Of a stretch of DNA of 64,000 nt, positions 17,045 through 25,785 are shown one piece after another (position 1 is the first letter of the stretch; each line of letters opens with the position of its first letter). The stretch is taken from assembly GCF_038900095.1 (NCBI RefSeq), contig NZ_JBBMQQ010000002.1, positions 620,001-684,000 of the forward strand, in the 5' to 3' direction. Source of the DNA: Hoeflea sp038900095. GTDB lineage: Bacteria; Pseudomonadota; Alphaproteobacteria; Rhizobiales; Rhizobiaceae. The translations under genes and the position numbers were made by a program. The notes below the pieces were generated by a model. It was not told where the DNA came from. It searched no databases and worked only from the letters and a program-made list of their open reading frames with translations.

Positions 17045-18154
17045 ATGGATCGTCGTTCCTTTATCAAAAAGGCTGGGGTGGCCGGCGCAGGCGCTGCCGC
17101 GGCAACAACTCTGGCTGCACCGGCCATTGCGCAGACAATGCCGAAAATCACTTGGCGTTGCTCTTCGGGATTCCCGAAGGCGCTTGACACCATTTACGGC
17201 GCTGCGGAAGTTTTCGCACAGGCTGTTTCCGAAGCTACTGATGGCAATTTTGAAATCCAGACCTATGGCGCTGGCGAGATTGTCGGCGCGCTTGAAGGCG
17301 CTGACGCGGTTCGCGACGGCACCATCGAAATGGCGCATACCGCTTCGTACTACTTCTTCGGCAAGGACCCGACCTGGGCATTCGGAACCGGCGTTCCCTT
17401 CGGCCTCAACCAGCGCATGACCAATGGCTGGCTCTACGAAGGCGGCGGGCTGGACCTGCTCAACAACGAATTCTATGCCGACAACAACATGATTGCTTTC
17501 CCTGCTGGTAACACCGGCGCCCAGATGGGCGGTTGGTTCCGCAAGGAAATCAACACCGTTGCCGACATGCAGGGCCTGAAGTTCCGCATCGGCGGTTTCG
17601 GCGGACGCATCATCCAGGAAGTCGGCGTTGTGCCGCAGAACATTCCGGGTGGCGACATCTATGCTGCGCTTGAAAAGGGCACCATCGATGCGGCCGAGTT
17701 TGTCGGCCCTTACGACGACTCCAAGCTGGGCTTCAACAAGGTTGCTCCTTACTACTACTATCCTGGTTGGTGGGAAGGCGGCGTGACGCTGATGAACCTG
17801 ATCAACCTCGACAAGTGGAACGAACTTCCGAGCGCCTACAAGGGCGTGGTCAAGTCGGCTTCGGCACTCGCCAACTCCGTGATGATGGCTCGTTACGACA
17901 CGTTGAACCCGGCAGCCCTGAAGAAGCTGGTATCCGAAGGCACCAAGCTCCGTCCGTACAGCCTCGAGATCCTGGAAGCCTGCTTCAATGCAGCCAACAA
18001 GGTCTATGCTGAAATCGGCGCCGAGAACGCCAAGTTCAAGAAGATCCACGACAGCTACATGGGCTACCGTGGTGACGGCTACCTCTGGTTCCAGCTGTCG
18101 GAATACAACATGGACACCTTCATGATGATCCAGCAGCGCGGCGGCAAGCTCTAA
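17045..18154 (+). CDS. TRAP transporter solute-binding protein, TakP-like (2-oxoacids)
   Basis: A 369-residue periplasmic binding protein of the DctP family with a Tat-type signal (MDRRSFIKKAG, Arg 3-4, then an Ala-rich stretch to about residue 30). Segments such as GNTGAQMGGWFRKEIN, IPGGDIYAALEKGTIDAAE and YYYYPGWWEGG closely resemble TakP of Rhodobacter, which binds pyruvate and other 2-oxo monocarboxylates with a sodium ion; the conserved Arg of the carboxylate site is in the FRIGGFGG region. It has the ribosome binding site GGGAGG and is followed by a strong terminator, so it is transcribed alone. Its membrane partners are on the opposite strand downstream. Confidence 0.9.
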   Translation: MDRRSFIKKAGVAGAGAAAATTLAAPAIAQTMPKITWRCSSGFPKALDTIYGAAEVFAQAVSEATDGNFEIQTYGAGEIVGALEGADAVRDGTIEMAHTASYYFFGKDPTWAFGTGVPFGLNQRMTNGWLYEGGGLDLLNNEFYADNNMIAFPAGNTGAQMGGWFRKEINTVADMQGLKFRIGGFGGRIIQEVGVVPQNIPGGDIYAALEKGTIDAAEFVGPYDDSKLGFNKVAPYYYYPGWWEGGVTLMNLINLDKWNELPSAYKGVVKSASALANSVMMARYDTLNPAALKKLVSEGTKLRPYSLEILEACFNAANKVYAEIGAENAKFKKIHDSYMGYRGDGYLWFQLSEYNMDTFMMIQQRGGKL

Positions 18155-18184
18155 GAGAGCCAGCCTTAACGCTGAACCTACAAG

Positions 18185-18215
18185 GCCCCGGAGCTGAAAA
18201 GCTCCGGGGCTTTTT
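18185..18215 (+). terminator. Intrinsic terminator after the TRAP binding-protein gene
   Basis: A perfect 11-bp stem (GCCCCGGAGCT and AGCTCCGGGGC) with a GAAA loop is followed by five T residues. It lies 30 bases after the stop codon. Strong rho-independent terminator by form. Confidence 0.92.
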
Positions 18216-18533
18216 CGTGCGGTAAATAAGCGGTGACGGGCTGGCTGACCCTGCGTAGCAACCAAAGTCATGCCGGCTGGCCAGACAGGCAGGGCAAACG
18301 AGGCAAGTTCGCATTCCCCGAGCTCGGGAGGGAGAGGCGGTGGGGGGGACGCGGCACACCGTGTCGAACTGTCACCGCATTGAATGCAGCCATTCAGCGT
18401 GGAGCGTTCCGGGAACGGAATTGACCGTGTGTTGCCTCTCCCGAGGCCTTTGCTTCAGGGACGTGGGCAGCAGCCTGAGCGCATGAAAAAGCCCGGCGGG
18501 TGGAGCCCGCCGGGTTTTCAGAACTCTGTCGGT
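18216..18533. other. Convergent intergenic region with two terminators at its ends
   Basis: About 320 bases between the convergent TRAP binding-protein and permease genes. The ends carry the terminators reported separately. Between them, 18236-18480 shows scattered open frames without plausible starts or coding character, and nothing else recognisable. Confidence 0.5.
18486..18514 (-). terminator. Intrinsic terminator after the TRAP large-permease gene
   Basis: Reading the minus strand, the stem CCCGGCGGG / CCCGCCGGG with a short loop is followed by TTTTT (18490-18486). It lies about 20 bases past the permease stop codon. The plus-strand side also carries TTTT, so it may act in both directions. 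Confidence 0.88.
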
Positions 18534-20354
18534 TCAATCGAAGTTTGGCAGTCCGGATGCGCCGCCCGGAGCGGGCAATCCGCCAGGGGCCGGCAGGGCT
18601 CCGCCCGAGGCTGGCTCTCCGAGACCAGGCATTGCCGGCATGCCATCGCTTCCCGGTTCGCCAAGATCCGGCGTTCCCGGCAGGCTGAGGCCGCCACCCA
18701 GGCTGAGGCCGGTGCCGGGCAGACCAAATCCACCGCCGCCGATATTGTTGATCTCCTGATCGATGTCGCTCTGGTTCATGATCACCGGATCGGTCTTGTA
18801 GTGCGTCACAAGGCCCGGGAAGGCGATCAGGATGCCGAGCATGACAACCTGGATGATGATGAAGGGCAGGGTTCCGGTGTAGATCGATTTCGTCGAAATC
18901 GGCTCGATCATCCGGTCCGTGGTTTCATCATGCCAGGCTTTGATCGGCGCGACAGATCGCAGGTAGAAGAGCGCGAAACCAAAGGGTGGCGTCAGGAAGC
19001 TTGCCTGCAGGTTGAACCCGAGCAGCACGCCGAACCAGATCAGGTCGATGCCCAGCTTTTCGGCAACCGGGGCCAGCAGCGGCACCATGATGAAGGCGAT
19101 CTCGAAGAAGTCGAGGAAGCATCCCAGAATGAACACGACGATCGAGACGGTGATCAGGAAGCCGACTTCTCCGCCTGGCAGCGCCAGCAGAAGCTCTTCC
19201 ACCCAGCGGTCACCTGAGATGCCGTAGAAGGTCAGAGCGAAAACGCGCGCGCCGATCAGGATGAACATCACGAAGGTTGCGAGTTTTGCGGTGGAATCGA
19301 GCGCCTGGAGAAGTGTTCTCCTGTCCAATCGGCCTTTCATGATCGACATGATCAGCGCGCCGGTCGCCCCCATGGCGCCACCTTCGGTCGGTGTTGCGAT
19401 GCCAAGGAAGATCGTTCCGAGAACCAGGAAGATCAGCGCAAGCGGCGGGATCAGGACGATGACGACCTGTTCGGCCATTTTCGACAGGTAGCCCAGGTTC
19501 CTGGCGCGGTTGAGCAGTGCAAACCCGTAGGGAACGAGCGTGGCAACCAGGGCAGACCAGACCACTCGTGTTTCATAGCGCAGTTCATCGAAGACAAAGT
19601 AATCGCAGATGAAGAACAGGGCGATCGCCAGACCAATGATGATGAAGAGCGAACGGCCACCATTGCCGAGCGGGCGCGCTTCGGGCGGCAGGGCAGGCAC
19701 CCATTGCGGCTTGATCAGGGTGATGGCGAATATGTAGGCGCAATACATGCCGACAATGATCAGCGCCGGGAAAAAGGCACCGACATACATGTCGCCGACC
19801 GAGCGGCCGAGCTGGTCGGCCATGACGATCAGGACGAGAGACGGCGGAATGATCTGTGCGAGCGTTCCGGATGCGGCAATCGTGCCGGCTGCGAGGCCGG
19901 GATGGTAGTTGTAGCGCATCATGATCGGCAGCGAGATCAGGCCCATAGCGATCACGGATGCGGCGACGACGCCGGTGGTGGCCGCAAGCAGGGCTCCGAC
20001 GATGATAACAGCAAAGGCCAAGCCGCCGCGCATGGTTCCGAAGAGCTGGCCAATGGTATCGAGCAGATCTTCTGCCATGCGCGAGCGCTCGAGAATCAGC
20101 CCCATGAAGGTGAAGAACGGAATCGCCAGCAAGGTGTCGTTGCGCATGACGTCGAAGACGCGGTTCATGTTGGCCTGAGCGAGGGGCCAGAACAGCCGGA
20201 TTTCCGGCGAAATATGGCTCAGTTCAACACCGGCTACAAAGAAATACATGCCGCCGGCGGCGAGAGTGAAGGCAACCGGGTAACCGATCAGCAGCATCGC
20301 CATGACGGTGATGAACATGATCGGTGCGAGGTTGTGAGCAATAAGATCAAGCAT
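18534..20354 (-). CDS. TRAP transporter large permease (DctM) with Pro/Gly-rich tail
   Basis: A 606-residue membrane protein of the DctM family, the ion-coupled channel subunit of TRAP transporters, with about 12-14 hydrophobic segments. ATTGVVAASVIAMGLISLPI and ATPTEGGAMGATGALI are conserved DctM motifs. It overlaps the small-permease gene by eight bases. The unusual part is the last ~75 residues: after the final helix (GLVTHYKTDPVI) comes a low-complexity tail rich in Gly, Pro and Leu, with units like LPGTGLSLGGG, LPGTPDLGEPG and LPAPGGLPAPGG. Normal DctM proteins end soon after the last helix. The partner binding protein is the convergent TakP-like gene. Confidence 0.92.
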   Translation of the reverse strand: MLDLIAHNLAPIMFITVMAMLLIGYPVAFTLAAGGMYFFVAGVELSHISPEIRLFWPLAQANMNRVFDVMRNDTLLAIPFFTFMGLILERSRMAEDLLDTIGQLFGTMRGGLAFAVIIVGALLAATTGVVAASVIAMGLISLPIMMRYNYHPGLAAGTIAASGTLAQIIPPSLVLIVMADQLGRSVGDMYVGAFFPALIIVGMYCAYIFAITLIKPQWVPALPPEARPLGNGGRSLFIIIGLAIALFFICDYFVFDELRYETRVVWSALVATLVPYGFALLNRARNLGYLSKMAEQVVIVLIPPLALIFLVLGTIFLGIATPTEGGAMGATGALIMSIMKGRLDRRTLLQALDSTAKLATFVMFILIGARVFALTFYGISGDRWVEELLLALPGGEVGFLITVSIVVFILGCFLDFFEIAFIMVPLLAPVAEKLGIDLIWFGVLLGFNLQASFLTPPFGFALFYLRSVAPIKAWHDETTDRMIEPISTKSIYTGTLPFIIIQVVMLGILIAFPGLVTHYKTDPVIMNQSDIDQEINNIGGGGFGLPGTGLSLGGGLSLPGTPDLGEPGSDGMPAMPGLGEPASGGALPAPGGLPAPGGASGLPNFD

Positions 20355-20931
20355 CGGCGCGGCCCTTCATGTCGGAGGCTGCCTCGACTTGGGGTGGCAT
20401 GGAATGATCATGCCCGATTTCTTCTTCGAGCAGGCCCCGGATGATGGCGATGCGCTTGATGATTTCGGAGAAAGCCTGGGCCGTCAGCAAAATGAAGCCC
20501 AGAAGGATGCTTGCCTTGGCCGGCCAGATGATGAGGCCGCCGGCGTTGCTGGACATTTCGCCGGACTGGAACGAGCGCCAGAAGAACGGCCATGCCAGAT
20601 AGGTCATCATCAGGCAGAAGGGAAGCAGGAACAGGAAGTGGCCAAAAAGGTCGATCCAGTCACGTGTCCGCTTGGAGAGATTGCCCGCGATTACGTCAAT
20701 GCGAACATGCTCGTTCTTGCGCAATGTATAGCCTGCGGCGAGCATGAAGACCGCGCCGAACAGGTACCACTGAACTTCCAGCCAGGCATTCGACGACATG
20801 TCGAACACTTTGCGGATTGTTGCATTTCCGGCGCTGATCAGCACCGCGGCCAAAACCAGCCAGGACACATTGCGTCCAACAAATTCGTTGATCCGGTCGA
20901 TAAACCGGCTCAACGCCAAAAGACTTCCCAT
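20347..20931 (-). CDS. TRAP transporter small permease (DctQ)
   Basis: A 194-residue membrane protein with four helices typical of DctQ subunits. FVGRNVSWLVLAAVLISAGNA, WLEVQWYLFGAVFMLAAGYT and RKNEHVRIDVI are the classic family motifs. It precedes and overlaps the DctM gene, so the two are made together and would form the membrane complex. Its N-terminal start has no strong alternative. Confidence 0.92.
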   Translation of the reverse strand: MGSLLALSRFIDRINEFVGRNVSWLVLAAVLISAGNATIRKVFDMSSNAWLEVQWYLFGAVFMLAAGYTLRKNEHVRIDVIAGNLSKRTRDWIDLFGHFLFLLPFCLMMTYLAWPFFWRSFQSGEMSSNAGGLIIWPAKASILLGFILLTAQAFSEIIKRIAIIRGLLEEEIGHDHSMPPQVEAASDMKGRADA

Positions 20932-21157
20932 ATTGCCCTCCCGGTCATATCACCCCCGGTTTTTCGGAGTGTGATCAACCATGGTTCCCATTAGCACCAT
21001 CCATATCATTTGCATGATGTTGCGCCAGCCCATATCAGGAAAAAGACATAAAACGCAACGAGTGGTGCATTAACTTTACCAGTTAGCCGGACGCCCGGTA
21101 GTGGCGCTGATCGATGACTGCGGCTATACCCATTGGTAGGTGCATTAAAAGAGGTCA

Positions 21158-21931
21158 ATGGTGCAAGCAAGCGAGTTGTTCGATATTTCTGGCGAAATTG
21201 TACTTGTGACCGGCGGTGGCACCGGAATCGGATTTGCCATGGCGCGGACGCTGGCGCTCAATGGCGCGAAGCTGGCTCTTGCAGGCAATGACCCCGACAG
21301 TTTGCAGGCGGGTGTGGACGCCTTGGCTGAGCTGGGGGCAGAGGCCATTTCCATACCGATGGACGTGCGCCGGGACGATACGATCTGCGACGCCTTTGAC
21401 CGCATCGAGGCTAAGCTTGGGCCGGTCGGCGTTCTGATCAACAACGCAGGAATTGCTCACCGCGACAAAGCGACCCGGCTGACGCGGGAGACGCTCCGCA
21501 ACGTCATGTCGGTCAATGTCGAGGGAGCGTTCATGGTTGCGCAGGAGGCTGCCAGGCGCATGATTCGTGATGATAGGGGCGGTTCGATCATCAATATTTC
21601 CAGTGTTCTGTCCGAAATGCCGCAGCGCCAGGTGTCGGCCTATGGTGCATCAAAGGCCGCGGTCAGCCAGATGACGCGATGTCTGGCGCTGGAATGGGCC
21701 AAGCACGGAATCAGGGTCAACGAAATTCGGCCGGGCTGGTTTGAAACAAGTTTGACGGCGCCGTTTCTCAAGGGACCGGGTGCCAAGGTGATGGCCGGTC
21801 AGAATCCCACCGGGCGGCTTGGCAACATGCATGATCTCGATGGTGTCGTGCTGCTGCTTGCATCAAAGGCGAGCGCTTACATGACCGGCAGTTCGATTAT
21901 CGTTGATGGCGGCCATTCCATAGGGCGCTGA
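21158..21931 (+). CDS. Short-chain dehydrogenase/reductase (SDR)
   Basis: A 257-residue classical SDR. The cofactor motif is VTGGGTGIGFAMA (about residues 15-27), NNAG follows, the active-site Ser is in INISSVLSEMP and the catalytic Tyr-Lys in YGASKAAVSQ. It resembles gluconate 5-dehydrogenase and 3-oxoacyl-ACP-reductase-like members; substrate unknown. The ATG at 21158 follows AGAGGT. A direct repeat GGTGCATTAA occurs twice upstream (21064-21073 and 21139-21148) and may mark a regulatory site. Confidence 0.88.
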   Translation: MVQASELFDISGEIVLVTGGGTGIGFAMARTLALNGAKLALAGNDPDSLQAGVDALAELGAEAISIPMDVRRDDTICDAFDRIEAKLGPVGVLINNAGIAHRDKATRLTRETLRNVMSVNVEGAFMVAQEAARRMIRDDRGGSIINISSVLSEMPQRQVSAYGASKAAVSQMTRCLALEWAKHGIRVNEIRPGWFETSLTAPFLKGPGAKVMAGQNPTGRLGNMHDLDGVVLLLASKASAYMTGSSIIVDGGHSIGR

Positions 21932-22144
21932 ATCGGTCGCGCCGGGCACTTCCGGCGACAGATAATTTCGTTTCGTGCCGGTTGCCAACCATCTGATTGC
22001 GCAGTCCGGAATGAGCCATGAAATCGATTGACCGGCGCCCCGACTGGCACAAATATCATGGCCGGGATCACGGGTTGGGAGAGTGCCTGTGATCGGTCCG
22101 GGACCCGTCCTGATCCGGGACTGAATGGCTTGAGGAGGCTGTAA

Positions 22145-25100
22145 ATGACAGTGCATGATGTTTCGCTCGACGACAAATTTGACCTGACCAAGGACCGGAT
22201 TTTTGTCACCGGATCACAAGCTGTCGTTCGCCTTTTGATGATGCAGCAGGAGCGGGACCGTCTCGCCGGGCTGAACACAGCGGGCTTTGTCTCCGGTTAT
22301 CGTGGTTCGCCGCTGGGTGGCCTCGACCAGCAGATCATGCGTGCACAGAGCTCCCTGAGCGAGCACAACATCGTGTTTCAGCCCGGATTGAACGAAGAGC
22401 TGGCTGCGACAGCCTGTTGGGGAACGCAGCAGTCGGGCCTGGACGGAACAGGCAAGTATGACGGGGTGTTTGCCCTCTGGTACGGCAAGGGGCCGGGCGT
22501 TGACCGTTCGGGCGACGTGTTCCGCCACGCCAACCTGGCCGGGTCGTCCAAACATGGCGGTGTCCTGGCGCTGATGGGCGACGACCATACGGCGGAAAGC
22601 TCGACCAACGCGCACCAGACCGAATTCAATTTCATCGACACCATGATCCCGATCCTCAATCCGGCCGGCGTGCAGGAGATGATCGACTACGGGCTCCACG
22701 GATTTGCAATGTCCCGGTTCGCGGGCACATGGGCAGCGCTCAAATGCGTCAAGGACAATGTCGAGTCCACGGCGTCGGTTGATGCCGGGCTTGATCGTCT
22801 CAAGATCATCCTGCCGGAATTTGCGGTGCCGCCAGGTGGGCTCAACATCCGCGCCAACGACCTCGATTTCCTCGGCCAGGAAATGCGGCTTCATGAATAC
22901 AAGCGCGATGCCGCGAGCGCCTATATCCGGGCAAACGGGCTTAACCGCATCATCTATTCAGGCGGTGCAAACGCCAAGATCGGCATCCTGACCGTTGGCA
23001 AGAACTATCTCGATGTGCGGCAGGCGCTGGATGACCTCGGCATCGACGAGAAACGAGCCAGCCAGATCGGCGTCCGCCTGTTCAAGGTTGCTTGCCCGTG
23101 GCCGTTCGACCTGGCTGACATGGCCGAATTTGTCGATGGCCTCGATATGGTGATTGTTGTCGAGGAGAAGCGGTCGCTGCTGGAGAGCCAGCTGCGGGAG
23201 GCGCTTTACGGAACCGCGCGTCAGCCCGTTGTGGTTGGCAAGCGCGACGAGCGCGGCGACTGGCTTTTCCCGGTCAAGGGCGCGCTTGATCCCAATGACA
23301 TTGCCGTCGCGGTGGGTGAGCGGGTGCTCAAGGTCATTGGCTATGCGGAAGACATCGACGCCAAGGTCAAGCGCATCCGCCAGTTCCAGAGCATGCTGGC
23401 AAGCGTTTCCGATGTGGCGTCTCGCACGCCCTATTTCTGCTCGGGGTGCCCGCACAACACGTCGACCAAGGTTCCCGAAGGATCTGTTGCTGCAGCTGGC
23501 ATTGGGTGCCATTTCATGTCGCTGTGGATGGACCGTGATACCACCGGCTTCACCCAGATGGGCGGCGAGGGGGCGCAATGGGTCGGGCAGGCGCCGTTTA
23601 CGACGCGCGAGCATATTTTCCAGAATCTCGGCGACGGTACCTACAATCATTCGGGTGTGCTGGCCCTGCGCTTTGCCATCGCTTCAGGCGCCAACATTAC
23701 CTACAAGATCCTCTACAATGACGCGGTTGCTATGACCGGTGGGCAGACGCATGAAGGTGGTCTCACCGCTGACGCGATTGCACGCCAGGTGCGTGCGGAG
23801 GGTGTCGAGCGGATTGCTCTGGTCAGCGATGATCCGGACCGGTATCCCGCAGGCACCGCCTGGCCGCCGAACATGAGCGTTCATCACCGTACAGAGCTCG
23901 ATAACGTGCAGCGCGAGCTGCGGGAGGTGCCGGGTGTGACGGTGCTGATCTACGATCAGACCTGTGCGGCGGAAAAGCGCCGCCGGAGAAAGCGCGGCAC
24001 CTATCCCGATCCGGACAAGCGCGTCTTCATCAACGAACTGGTATGCGAAGGCTGCGGCGATTGCGGCATCAAATCGAACTGCGTGTCGATCCAGCCGGTC
24101 GAAACCGAGTTCGGGCGCAAGCGCAAGATCGATCAATCCGGATGCAACAAGGATTTCTCCTGCATCGAAGGGTTCTGTCCTTCGTTCGTGACCGTGCATG
24201 GCGGACGCATCCGCAAGGCGGACTCCACGGTGCTCAAGTCGGCGCCGGATCCGCTGGCCGGCCTGCCGGAGCCCGAGATTGCTTCGCTGGATCAGGGATG
24301 GGCATCGATTATTGACGGTGTCGGGGGAACCGGCGTCGTTACGATCGGCGCCATTCTGGGCATGGCGGCGCATCTCGAGGGCAAGGGCTGCGGCATGATC
24401 GACATGGCAGGCCTGGCGCAAAAGGGCGGCGCGGTGTTTTCACACGTTCGCATCGCCAGGAAGCCTGAGGACATCCATGCAATCCGGATTTCCGCCGGCA
24501 AGGCCGACCTGATCCTGGGATGTGACCTGGTGGTTTCCGGATCGCGAAAGGTGCTGACCTCGGTGCGTGAAGGCGAAACGGCGTTTCTGGTCAACACCAG
24601 CGAAGTCATGCCGGGCGATTTCACCCGCAATGCGGATTTCTCGTTGCCGACCGAACGGTTGAAGCGGGCCATCGTCAAGGCGGCCGGGGCAGAAAAGACC
24701 AGCTTCTTCAATGCCACGCTTGCCGCGACTCGGCTGTTCGGCAATGCGATCGCGGCCAACATGTTCATGCTGGGAATGGCATCGCAAAAAGGTGCATTGC
24801 CGCTGACGCCGGATTCGGTTGAAGAAGCCATCCGGCTCAATGGCCAGTCGGTGGCCATGAACATCGCCGCCTTCCGGTGGGGGAGAAAGGCAGCGCACGA
24901 TCCCCAGTCGGTGCAGGCGCTTGTTTCCGATCAGCTTGTCGAAACTGACGCGGCGGCCGAGGAAACGGTTGCACAGATCATCGACCGCCGTGCGGAGTTC
25001 CTGCAGGGCTACCAGAACAAGGCCTGGGCAACCAAGTACCGCGAAACACTGCAGCCGCTTGTCAAAGCCGAGGAGCGGGTGTTCGGCGCGGCTGGTCCGG

Positions 25101-25627
25101 TGTCCGCGGCCGCGGCCCGTTCGCTGTTCAAGCTGATGGCGATCAAGGACGAATACGAGGTGGCGCGGCTCTACAGCGACGGCAGCTTCAAGCGGCAGCT
25201 GGGCAAGCAGTTCGAGAGCTATGACAAGCTGGAGTACCACCTGGCTCCGCCCGCTCTGGGCCGGAAAGACAGCAAGGGAAACCCTGTGAAGTCCTCGTTC
25301 GGCCGCGGAATGGCGATGCTCTTTCCTGTGCTCTCCGCGCTCAAGGTGGTGCGCGGAACTCCCCTCGACCTGTTCGGATATAGCGCGGAACGGCGTATGG
25401 AGCGTGAACTCTTGTCGGGCTTCATTGAGGAATTGAAGCTGATGAGTAGCGTTCTGGGGAAAGGTAATGGTGATGCAGTCGCTGCATTTCTATCGTACCC
25501 CATGAAAATCAAGGGTTACGGGCATGTAAAAAAGCGAAATTATGAAGTTGTTTTCGCTGATAAAGAAAACGTTAAGCATTCTCTACATAATGGAGGTGTA
25601 GATGATGTTCCTGTCGCCGCGGAATGA
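22145..25627 (+). CDS. Indolepyruvate ferredoxin oxidoreductase family, fused subunits
   Basis: A 1160-residue enzyme of the 2-oxoacid:ferredoxin oxidoreductase superfamily, with alpha and beta parts fused as is common in aerobic proteobacteria. The N-terminal half holds the pyrimidine-binding domain (GYRGSPLGGLDQQIM, NEELAATACWGTQQ) and thiamine-diphosphate domain (CSGCPHNTST about residue 432, GEGAQWVGQAPF). A 4Fe-4S motif is CEGCGDCGIKSNC near residue 634. The gamma-type domain follows (GVGGTGVVTIGAILGM, about residue 724). It oxidatively decarboxylates aryl or branched 2-oxoacids to acyl-CoA. GGAGG precedes the ATG. It follows an SDR gene by about 210 bases. Confidence 0.93.
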   Translation: MTVHDVSLDDKFDLTKDRIFVTGSQAVVRLLMMQQERDRLAGLNTAGFVSGYRGSPLGGLDQQIMRAQSSLSEHNIVFQPGLNEELAATACWGTQQSGLDGTGKYDGVFALWYGKGPGVDRSGDVFRHANLAGSSKHGGVLALMGDDHTAESSTNAHQTEFNFIDTMIPILNPAGVQEMIDYGLHGFAMSRFAGTWAALKCVKDNVESTASVDAGLDRLKIILPEFAVPPGGLNIRANDLDFLGQEMRLHEYKRDAASAYIRANGLNRIIYSGGANAKIGILTVGKNYLDVRQALDDLGIDEKRASQIGVRLFKVACPWPFDLADMAEFVDGLDMVIVVEEKRSLLESQLREALYGTARQPVVVGKRDERGDWLFPVKGALDPNDIAVAVGERVLKVIGYAEDIDAKVKRIRQFQSMLASVSDVASRTPYFCSGCPHNTSTKVPEGSVAAAGIGCHFMSLWMDRDTTGFTQMGGEGAQWVGQAPFTTREHIFQNLGDGTYNHSGVLALRFAIASGANITYKILYNDAVAMTGGQTHEGGLTADAIARQVRAEGVERIALVSDDPDRYPAGTAWPPNMSVHHRTELDNVQRELREVPGVTVLIYDQTCAAEKRRRRKRGTYPDPDKRVFINELVCEGCGDCGIKSNCVSIQPVETEFGRKRKIDQSGCNKDFSCIEGFCPSFVTVHGGRIRKADSTVLKSAPDPLAGLPEPEIASLDQGWASIIDGVGGTGVVTIGAILGMAAHLEGKGCGMIDMAGLAQKGGAVFSHVRIARKPEDIHAIRISAGKADLILGCDLVVSGSRKVLTSVREGETAFLVNTSEVMPGDFTRNADFSLPTERLKRAIVKAAGAEKTSFFNATLAATRLFGNAIAANMFMLGMASQKGALPLTPDSVEEAIRLNGQSVAMNIAAFRWGRKAAHDPQSVQALVSDQLVETDAAAEETVAQIIDRRAEFLQGYQNKAWATKYRETLQPLVKAEERVFGAAGPVSAAAARSLFKLMAIKDEYEVARLYSDGSFKRQLGKQFESYDKLEYHLAPPALGRKDSKGNPVKSSFGRGMAMLFPVLSALKVVRGTPLDLFGYSAERRMERELLSGFIEELKLMSSVLGKGNGDAVAAFLSYPMKIKGYGHVKKRNYEVVFADKENVKHSLHNGGVDDVPVAAE

Positions 25628-25785
25628 TATTGGGTTGTAGGTTAGCTTTATCTAATTTTCGGCTTGTTAATCCAAAATTCAAAAACGATAATTCGTTGAG
25701 ATTGTTGCCCAAAAGCAGGGCGGGATAAATATGTTCTTAATCTCCCCCTGATACGTTGCTGTCTCAGATTCACGGATTAGTGTTC

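Noticed and set aside
16823..18271. 482-residue open frame on the minus strand opposite the TRAP binding protein
   Set aside because: It lies antisense to a well-supported TakP-like gene, has no domain or ribosome binding site, and arises from codon bias of the sense gene.
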